DNA of 18,971 nucleotides, taken from an uncultured Lachnospiraceae bacterium. GTDB taxonomy: Bacteria > Bacillota > Clostridia > Lachnospirales > Lachnospiraceae. Below are positions 14,193 through 18,971 of the stretch, one piece after another. A program made the position numbers and the translations under genes. The DNA lies in NCBI GenBank assembly GCA_902796375.1, contig CADBOW010000101.1:1-18971 (forward strand). The letters run 5' to 3'. Every line of letters starts with the position of its first letter. Position 1 is the stretch's first letter. The notes beneath the pieces are model-generated. The model saw nothing but the letters and a program-made list of their open reading frames with translations, ran no database searches and was not told the origin of the DNA.

Positions 14193-15659
14193 TTATCGAT
14201 TCAGGCACACACCGGATTTATTGAATTTGTAAACCTTCTTGCCGATCTTCAGCTTTCCGGTAACCATCTGGCCCAGAGTCTTGGCCTTCGGGCTGAAGTA
14301 ATACGATTTCTTACCGATCTTCACCCATCCGGTCTTCTGCTGACCGTAGGACGCTGCCTTCGGATTGAAATAGTAGGTCTTGCCTTTGATCTTTATCATT
14401 CCGGTCTTCAGTACGCCGGCTTTCGTTGCGTAGAATTTCTTCTTTCCAACCTTGATCAGACCGGTCTGCATTTCGCCGTAGGTCTTAGCTGCCTTACTGA
14501 AATAGTAGTACATCTTGCCGATCTTTATCTTTCCGACCTGCATCTCACCATAGGTTTTTGCAGTCTTGCTGAAATAGAAATACTTCTTGCCGACCTTAAC
14601 CTTTCCGGTCAGCAGTACGCCCTTCTTCTTACCTGTCTTCTGAGCAAAGTAGGTCTTGGATCCGTCCTTGATCAGGCCGACGCATGCCCTGCCATAGATA
14701 CTTGCTTTCTTGCTGAAGAAGTAGTAGTAGGATCCGACCTTAACCTTTCCGGACTGCAAAGCACCTTTCAAAACACCTTTTCCGGTCTTTGCGGCATAGT
14801 ATTTCTGTGACTTGATGTTGATCCAGCCAGTCTGCAACTCACCATAGGAAGCATTCTTATCACTGAAGTAATAATACCTGGAATTGATCTTAACCTTTCC
14901 GGTAACTGCAGCACCGTTCGACTTACGGAAATAATACCTCTGACCGGCATAATCCTTCCAGCCTGTTGCAAACTGAATCGTATCCGGATAGTCTCCGCTG
15001 TCCTTGATATAATATAACTTTCCGTTATGTGCGAAGAATCCGAGTTCAGAACTGTACCAGATATCGAAGGTATCCGGATCATAATTGAAATCATAGTATC
15101 CGCCGGAACGAAGTGCATCTATGCAATCACGAAGATCCACATAACGAAGATTCGGATTTCCCTTCGTATTGATGGATGTATAGCTGGAATAGTAAGTCTT
15201 CTGATATAACTTTGGCATATACAGATGTTCCAGCTTGTTATTCTGGCAGTCAATCCCGGCAATCTCTGTATTGGATCTTAAATCCAGAGTTTTCAGCTGG
15301 TTGTTCTTGCAGGAAAGGTAGATCAGATTCTGATTCCTTTTCAGATCAAGACTCGTCAGCTTATTGTTATTTACATTCAGCTCTCTCAAATTGGTGAAAT
15401 TCTCAATTCCCTTGAGATTCTTGATCCCATTCCCGGGCAGCTGCAGATTGGTGATCCTGTTGATCTCCGCCTGCGACAGCTTTCCATCCTGATTCATGTC
15501 ATAGTCCCTCGAAGACATGCACCTACGAAAAGCCGAATCCGGGAAATTCGATGCATTGATATTCACATCACTGGACGCCGAGGATACCATCGGTGTCGAA
15601 AAGAGCAGCGCGCCGGCCAGGCAGAGTGCTCCCAACCCAAGTTTCCATTTTTTTCTCAT
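14193..15659 (-). CDS. secreted EF-hand / leucine-rich-repeat protein with C-terminal cell-wall-binding-like repeats
   Basis: Predicted exported surface protein of 488 residues. A signal peptide covers about residues 1-29: KKWK, hydrophobic core, then SSASS. Next comes a calcium-type EF-hand or dockerin-like loop, DMNQDGKLSQAE (54-65), with liganding Asp54, Asn56, Asp58, Ser62 and Glu65. About three leucine-rich repeats follow (75-150), including the Cys-bearing unit LIYLSCKNNQLKTLDL, like internalin-J type LRRs. A further stretch (151-230) is followed by about eleven Lys/Tyr/Gly-rich repeats of 20-26 residues that resemble glucan- or choline-binding (CW_binding) repeats. AAGGAGGG is the ribosome binding site, 8 bases before the ATG at 15657-15659. 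It is a single-gene unit with a terminator at its end and two direct repeats upstream. The ligand is unknown; attachment to wall polymers or host surfaces is an inference. Confidence 0.88.
   Translation of the reverse strand: MRKKWKLGLGALCLAGALLFSTPMVSSASSDVNINASNFPDSAFRRCMSSRDYDMNQDGKLSQAEINRITNLQLPGNGIKNLKGIENFTNLRELNVNNNKLTSLDLKRNQNLIYLSCKNNQLKTLDLRSNTEIAGIDCQNNKLEHLYMPKLYQKTYYSSYTSINTKGNPNLRYVDLRDCIDALRSGGYYDFNYDPDTFDIWYSSELGFFAHNGKLYYIKDSGDYPDTIQFATGWKDYAGQRYYFRKSNGAAVTGKVKINSRYYYFSDKNASYGELQTGWINIKSQKYYAAKTGKGVLKGALQSGKVKVGSYYYFFSKKASIYGRACVGLIKDGSKTYFAQKTGKKKGVLLTGKVKVGKKYFYFSKTAKTYGEMQVGKIKIGKMYYYFSKAAKTYGEMQTGLIKVGKKKFYATKAGVLKTGMIKIKGKTYYFNPKAASYGQQKTGWVKIGKKSYYFSPKAKTLGQMVTGKLKIGKKVYKFNKSGVCLNR
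14196..14969 (-). repeat. about eleven tandem cell-wall-binding-like repeats within the secreted protein gene
   Basis: Residues 231-488 fall into units starting near 231, 252, 277, 303, 328, 351, 375, 399, 419, 443 and 467. The common pattern is TG-K-hydrophobic-K-hydrophobic-G-K-K-x-Y-Y-Y-F-S-x-K-A-x-x-Y-G-x-x-Q. Units at 351 and 375 are nearly identical (SKTAKTYGEMQ and SKAAKTYGEMQ). The Trp of classical choline-binding repeats (GWYYF) is mostly replaced by Lys or Tyr, making the tail strongly basic. Confidence 0.8.
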
Positions 15660-15677
15660 TTAACTATCCCTCCTTCT

Positions 15678-15694
15678 CTGAAAACAACTTTCAG
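15678..15694 (-). other. small hairpin in the leader of the secreted protein gene
   Basis: A perfect 6-bp inverted repeat CTGAAA/TTTCAG with a 5-base loop lies just upstream of the AAGGAGGG ribosome binding site. It could stabilise the leader. It may also be chance. Confidence 0.3.
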
Positions 15695-15744
15695 ATTGAT
15701 AACAATTTAAAATCCCCTCACCCCCCTTGGTAGTGCGGAATCTG

Positions 15745-15772
15745 GTTCAAATGGAAGAAAAACCGTTCAAAT
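15745..15772 (-). promoter_or_regulatory. paired direct repeats, possible activator site
   Basis: On the minus strand ATTTGAAC occurs at 15765-15772 and again at 15745-15752, start to start exactly 20 bp, about two helical turns. They lie 86-113 bases upstream of the secreted protein's ATG. No good -35 hexamer is visible between the repeats and the gene, which would fit a promoter needing an activator. The regulator is unknown. Confidence 0.4.
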
Positions 15773-15796
15773 TTAAGAATAATTTTAGCACAATTC

Positions 15797-15838
15797 ACCG
15801 GCACTGTCACGGGAAAAACGCTACTGCCCCGTCCCGGT
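15797..15838 (-). other. imperfect hairpin downstream of trmL
   Basis: Two nested stems, ACCGG/CCGGT (15797-15801 with 15834-15838) and ACGGG/CCCGT (15809-15813 with 15828-15832), are separated by an unequal internal loop. It lies 18 bases after the trmL stop. There is no T run after it on the minus strand, so it is only a weak terminator candidate. Confidence 0.3.
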
Positions 15839-15856
15839 TTCCTCAGCTCTCCCATG

Positions 15857-16351
15857 TCAGTCCCAGGACAGCCGATGAAGCTCTCCCTGTGCCTCCAGCC
15901 CGGGAAAATCCAGCTGCCGCAGAGCTTCATATAATACAATGGATACGGAATTTGAGAGATTCAGCGACCGTTCTCCCGGCAGCATGGGGATCCGGATACA
16001 TTCCTCCGGATGCTCCACCAGGATCTCCTCCGGAATCCCGGCACTCTCCTTGCCGAACAGGATATAACTGTCTTCCGTATAACGAACATCCGTGTAGCGT
16101 TTTCTCGCCTTCGTTGTGGCATAGAAGACGGATGCTCCCGGATTCTTCGCCAGGAAATCATTATAATCCGCATATCGGATGACATCCAGGCGATCCCAGT
16201 AATCAAGGCCGGCCCTTCGTATCATTCTTTCATTCAGGTGAAAGCCCAGAGGCTCGATCAGGTGCAGCCGTGCGCCGGTGATCACGCAGGTTCTCCCGAT
16301 GTTCCCCGTATTTGCAGGCATTTCCGCTTCCAGCAATACTATATTCAACAT
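15857..16351 (-). CDS. trmL: tRNA (cytidine/uridine-34-2'-O)-methyltransferase
   Basis: TrmL transfers a methyl group from S-adenosylmethionine to the ribose of the wobble base of tRNA-Leu isoacceptors. The 164-residue protein is a minimal SPOUT-fold enzyme with the three expected motifs: NTGNIGRTC (14-22), FGKESAGIPEE near residues 98-108, and IPMLPGERSLNLSNSVSI near 120-137, which forms the knot and cofactor pocket. The ATG at 16349-16351 has GGAG 8 bases upstream. It starts 16 bases after the aminotransferase stop and is probably on the same transcript. Its length and lack of an N-terminal RNA-binding extension separate it from TrmH and RlmB. Confidence 0.94.
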   Translation of the reverse strand: MLNIVLLEAEMPANTGNIGRTCVITGARLHLIEPLGFHLNERMIRRAGLDYWDRLDVIRYADYNDFLAKNPGASVFYATTKARKRYTDVRYTEDSYILFGKESAGIPEEILVEHPEECIRIPMLPGERSLNLSNSVSIVLYEALRQLDFPGLEAQGELHRLSWD

Positions 16352-16367
16352 GTGTTACGCTCCGTCT

Positions 16368-17531
16368 TTACGCCCGGCGTTTTGCCAGGAACCGTCCCAT
16401 CCTGTCCATCGCCTCACGCAGTTCATCGATCGAATAAGCATAGGAGATCCGGATAAAGCCCTCGCCGCAGTCTCCGAAGGCAGAACCGGGAACCACCGCC
16501 AGTTCCTCCTCCCGCAGCAGCGCCGTGGCAAATTCGTCACTGGTCATACCATAGTCCCGGATGCACGGGAACATGTAGAAGGCGCCCTTCGGCTCAAAGC
16601 AGGGAAGACCCATGGTCTCAAACTGCTTCAGAAGAAAATGCCGGCGTTTGTCATAGGACTCCCGCATTTTCGCAATGTCCTTATCTCCGTTTCGTATCGC
16701 TTCCACAGCCGCATACTGACTGGTGGTGGGGGCACACATGATGCAGAACTGGTGGATCTTTGTCATTTCCCTTGCGATCACCTCCGGTGCCAGAGCATAG
16801 CCCAGTCTCCAGCCGGTCATGGCATAGGCCTTGGAGAATCCGTTGATCACGATGGTCCGCTCCTCCATCCCCGGCAGTGCTCCGATGGATGCATGGGGCT
16901 CACCGCCGTAGGTCAGCTCCGAATAGATCTCATCGGAGATCACATAGAGATCGTGCTTCTTCGCCAGCTCCGCGATGGGCTCCAGCTCTTCCTTCGTCAT
17001 GATGGCACCCGTGGGGTTATTGGGGAAGGACAGGATCAGAGCTTTCGTCTTCTCCGTGATCGCCCCCTCCAGCTCCTCCGGCGTCAGCTTGAACTGATTC
17101 TCATTCTTCAGAGAAAGGGTTATCGGCACCCCTCCGGCCAGAGCCACACAGGGCACATAGCTGACATAGCTGGGCTCCGGAATGATCACCTCATCTCCCG
17201 GGCAGATCAGCGCCCGCAGAGCCAGATCGATCCCTTCGCTTCCTCCCACGGTGATCAGCGCTTCCTTCGCAGGATTCCGATCGATACCGTACTTCGCCTT
17301 ATACCATTTGCAGATCTCCTCACGAAGCTCCATCAGGCCGGAGTTCGAGGTATAGAAGGTGCGTCCCTTCTCCAGGGTGTAGATGCCTTCATCGCAGATG
17401 TGCCATGGCGTATCAAAATCCGGCTCACCCACGCCCAGGGAGATCGCGTCCGGCATTTCGCTGACAATATCGAAAAATTTCCGGATGCCGGATGGCTTCA
17501 TATCCAAAACTGTCTGATTGAGTGGTTTCAT
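16368..17531 (-). CDS. pyridoxal-phosphate aminotransferase, class I/II
   Basis: Fold-type I aminotransferase acting on an amino acid and a 2-oxo acid in the cytosol. In the 387-residue protein the PLP-binding Lys234 is in NGFSKAYAMTGWRLGY. Asp200 (VISDEIY) contacts the pyridine nitrogen, Tyr203 and Asn172 (NNPTG) the ring hydroxyl, Arg242 the phosphate, and Arg361 (FIRISYA) the substrate carboxylate. All expected active-site residues are present. The N-terminal motif SLGVGEPDFDTP is typical of the aspartate/aromatic subgroup I-gamma. An AAGGAA ribosome binding site precedes the ATG at 17529-17531. The gene follows an Lrp/AsnC regulator by 26 bases, a pairing that suggests amino-acid-responsive control. 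Substrate specificity cannot be set from sequence. Confidence 0.93.
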   Translation of the reverse strand: MKPLNQTVLDMKPSGIRKFFDIVSEMPDAISLGVGEPDFDTPWHICDEGIYTLEKGRTFYTSNSGLMELREEICKWYKAKYGIDRNPAKEALITVGGSEGIDLALRALICPGDEVIIPEPSYVSYVPCVALAGGVPITLSLKNENQFKLTPEELEGAITEKTKALILSFPNNPTGAIMTKEELEPIAELAKKHDLYVISDEIYSELTYGGEPHASIGALPGMEERTIVINGFSKAYAMTGWRLGYALAPEVIAREMTKIHQFCIMCAPTTSQYAAVEAIRNGDKDIAKMRESYDKRRHFLLKQFETMGLPCFEPKGAFYMFPCIRDYGMTSDEFATALLREEELAVVPGSAFGDCGEGFIRISYAYSIDELREAMDRMGRFLAKRRA

Positions 17532-17557
17532 TTTATTTCCTTTCCGTTCCCGGAACG

Positions 17558-18046
17558 CTACGGCATGATCTGAATCCGTTCATCCGAACCGCGTGTTTCA
17601 CTGAAAATGATATTATGATCCTTATACTTCTTCAGCACGAAGAAGGTTGAGGTTGAAAGCACCGTCTCCATGGGCGCGATCTTCTCATAAACGAAATGAG
17701 AGATGTCCTTCATGGACTCTCCTTCGATGGTCAGGATCAGATCGTGGCTGGCTCCCGACATCAGATAAACCGAATCCACCTCCTCGAACCGGCTGAGCCG
17801 TTCGGCGATCCGGTCAAAGCCCTCACCGCGGACCGGCGAGATCTTCACGCCGATCTGTGCCGTCACCTTCTCATCACTGGTCTTCTCCCAGTTGATCACC
17901 GCACGATAGCCGCAGATGATCTTATCCTTCTCCATCTCTTCGATGGCCCTGCTGACTTCCTCCTCTGTGGCGCCGATCATGGCGGCAATATCCGCAGGCG
18001 TCAGACGACTGTTTTTCTCCAGAATCTTCAGAATTTCTTCCTTCAT
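17558..18046 (-). CDS. Lrp/AsnC family transcriptional regulator
   Basis: Feast/famine type regulator that binds DNA as a dimer or octamer and senses amino acids. The 162-residue protein has an N-terminal winged helix-turn-helix (about residues 1-50, with LTPADIAAMIGATEEEVSRA as the HTH) and a C-terminal RAM ligand-binding domain (about 60-140, with SVYLMSGASHDLILTIEGES). An AAGGAG ribosome binding site lies 9 bases before the ATG at 18044-18046. It stands directly before the aminotransferase and 73 bases after the AIR-synthase-like gene. Local regulation of the aminotransferase, and perhaps of itself, is likely from position; the effector is unknown. The last 20 or so residues are beyond the usual domain end. 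Confidence 0.92.
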   Translation of the reverse strand: MKEEILKILEKNSRLTPADIAAMIGATEEEVSRAIEEMEKDKIICGYRAVINWEKTSDEKVTAQIGVKISPVRGEGFDRIAERLSRFEEVDSVYLMSGASHDLILTIEGESMKDISHFVYEKIAPMETVLSTSTFFVLKKYKDHNIIFSETRGSDERIQIMP

Positions 18047-18119
18047 CTCTCATATCTCCTTGATCATTCATTTTACTGAAAGAATACTCTCTCACACCGG
18101 CCCTCTCCTCACGGATCCG

Positions 18120-18971
18120 TCACCGGCATTCTGCCAGGTCATACGCATCCTCCTCCGGAAGATTGAGGTACCGCTCCATGGGATATTCCTCTGACCGGAT
18201 CACCCTGGCCTTCGCTTCCGTAAGCTCTCCCGCATATCCGCATGGGATCTGGGCCGCCGTCAGCTTCTGCTGAAATGCATCCGCCTCCTCCGGCGGAACC
18301 ACCGCCAGAAGTCCTCCGGTCCCCAGTAGCTGATACGGATTGATCCCGAGGGTTTCACAGAGCTCGATCACGCTCTGCCGTATCCGCAGCCCCTCGTGGC
18401 GTACCGAGATACCGCAGCCCGCAGCCTCCGACAGCTGGTAGAGCGCTGCATGGACGCCTCCGTTGGAAACATCATGCAGAAATACCGCTCCGCTTTGAAA
18501 TGCCGCCGCCGACAGCTCCACGGTGGAGAAGCTGCTCTTGGGATATTCCATGGTGGACAGATAGCTGTCCGAATATCGTTCCCTGAGCCGGTCCCGATAT
18601 TTTCGCACCAGCAGGTCCGCTCCCAGGCATCCGGTCTCCCCCAGAAAAAACACCTGATCCTTCGGTGAAGGTGCTCTGCGGACCGACTTCTCCCCGGTCC
18701 CCGTCATTACCACCTGGATCAGGCAGGAATCACCTCCGCCGTGCCATACGGTATTTCCGCCTGCGATGGGACAGCCCTTCCCGGATGCAAGTGCGGATAA
18801 ATGCTGCATTTCCCGCCGGATCCTTTCCTCCGGGCAGCACATCCCCGCCACCAGCAGAACCTGCGCAGCCAGGATCCTTCCCCGGGCTCCGGCACTCTGT
18901 CCCGCCGGAGATACACCATCTGCCGAAAGTGCACCGCTCGTCGGAAATACTCCGCCTGCCGGAAATACTCC
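18120..18971 (-). CDS. AIR-synthase-related (PurM/HypE-like) protein, 5' end outside window
   Basis: The frame is open from 18971 to a TGA at 18120-18122, giving 283 visible residues without the true start. The AIR-synthase fold is seen in CPIAGGNTVWHGGG (a GGHT-like motif near the end of the N-terminal domain), then in the C-terminal domain SNGGVHAALYQLSEAAGCGI and TGGLLAVVPPEEADAFQQKL. This superfamily includes PurM, HypE, ThiL and SelD. The family match to the small Firmicutes AIR-synthase-like proteins is by pattern only and no substrate is assigned. The first visible 30 or so residues are unusually rich in G, A, P and S and contain a repeated GVFP. The gene precedes the Lrp regulator by 73 bases and may share its transcript. 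Confidence 0.8.
   Translation of the reverse strand, partial: GVFPAGGVFPTSGALSADGVSPAGQSAGARGRILAAQVLLVAGMCCPEERIRREMQHLSALASGKGCPIAGGNTVWHGGGDSCLIQVVMTGTGEKSVRRAPSPKDQVFFLGETGCLGADLLVRKYRDRLRERYSDSYLSTMEYPKSSFSTVELSAAAFQSGAVFLHDVSNGGVHAALYQLSEAAGCGISVRHEGLRIRQSVIELCETLGINPYQLLGTGGLLAVVPPEEADAFQQKLTAAQIPCGYAGELTEAKARVIRSEEYPMERYLNLPEEDAYDLAECR
18942..18971. repeat. 12-bp direct repeat with 18-bp period, reaching the window edge
   Basis: CGGAAATACTCC occurs at 18942-18953 and 18960-18971, six bases apart, encoding GVFPAGGVFP on the minus strand inside the AIR-synthase-like gene. It may continue beyond the window as a longer tandem array. Confidence 0.65.

Noticed and set aside
13999..14208. 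Small minus-strand open frame of 69 codons between the secreted protein gene and mutS2
   Set aside because: It spans the terminator and the hairpin cluster, lacks a clear ribosome binding site, and its translation has no protein-like pattern.
15660..15856. Search of the 197-base gap between the secreted protein gene and trmL for a small gene or tRNA
   Set aside because: No cloverleaf and no credible short coding frame were seen; only the direct repeats and weak hairpins listed above.
16278..17573. Plus-strand open frame of 431 codons opposite the aminotransferase and part of trmL
   Set aside because: The opposite strand carries two clearly recognisable enzymes with all motifs. The plus-strand product has no domain pattern, is rich in His, Arg and Gln, and has no ribosome binding site context. 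It is a coding shadow.
1..18971. CRISPR arrays, insertion sequences, prophage genes, tRNA or rRNA genes, defence islands
   Set aside because: None of these signatures was seen on either strand. The only long tandem repeats are coding repeats within the secreted protein.

Overview
The window looks like core chromosome from a Gram-positive, Clostridia-type bacterium, most likely a Lachnospiraceae member. The grounds are the hup-rqcP-divIC-tilS-hpt-ftsH gene order, strong AGGAGG-type ribosome binding sites, sigma-A style promoters, and the secreted LRR/cell-wall-repeat and YitT-type proteins. Base composition is about half GC by eye. Eighteen protein genes fill nearly the whole window. Seventeen are on the minus strand and one, a peptidoglycan deacetylase, is on the plus strand. 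I see no tRNA, rRNA, CRISPR array, insertion sequence, prophage or recognisable defence system. No gap between genes reaches 300 bases.

Bases 1-4200 (read right to left) hold a housekeeping cluster: DNA-binding protein HU, the S4-domain ribosome-rescue factor RqcP, the division protein DivIC, a terminator, then tilS (tRNA-Ile2 lysidine synthetase), hpt (purine salvage) and the first 340 codons of ftsH. The sporulation genes yabP, yabQ and spoIIE, which sit inside this cluster in spore-formers such as Bacillus, are missing from their expected positions. Divergent from HU, at 4351-5796, is a membrane-anchored PdaC-like polysaccharide deacetylase. It ends at a long hairpin shared with the convergent glmM.

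Bases 5900-11580 carry glmM (UDP-GlcNAc precursor synthesis, with its own promoter) and a likely co-transcribed run: an OmpR-type response regulator, its histidine kinase, a YhaM-type 3'-5' exoribonuclease with a TTG start, and a YitT/DUF2179 membrane protein. MutS2, also with a TTG start, lies just upstream of the regulator at 11582-13945.

Bases 13946-15856 hold a hairpin-rich intergenic stretch and a secreted protein with a signal peptide, an EF-hand loop, leucine-rich repeats and about eleven lysine- and tyrosine-rich cell-wall-binding-like repeats. A pair of identical 8-bp direct repeats 20 bp apart lies upstream of it. Bases 15857-18971 read as one run: an AIR-synthase-like (HypE/PurM fold) protein cut by the window edge, an Lrp/AsnC regulator, a PLP aminotransferase and the tRNA methyltransferase TrmL.

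Several genes share a cell-envelope theme (glmM, the deacetylase, the LRR/wall-repeat protein, divIC). Most of the window is ordinary core genome, and I did not find a clear new multi-gene system. The items most worth checking are the missing sporulation genes, the secreted EF-hand/LRR/repeat protein with its upstream direct repeats, the structured intergenic region at 14060-14176, and a low-complexity insertion in the AIR-synthase-like gene at the window edge.
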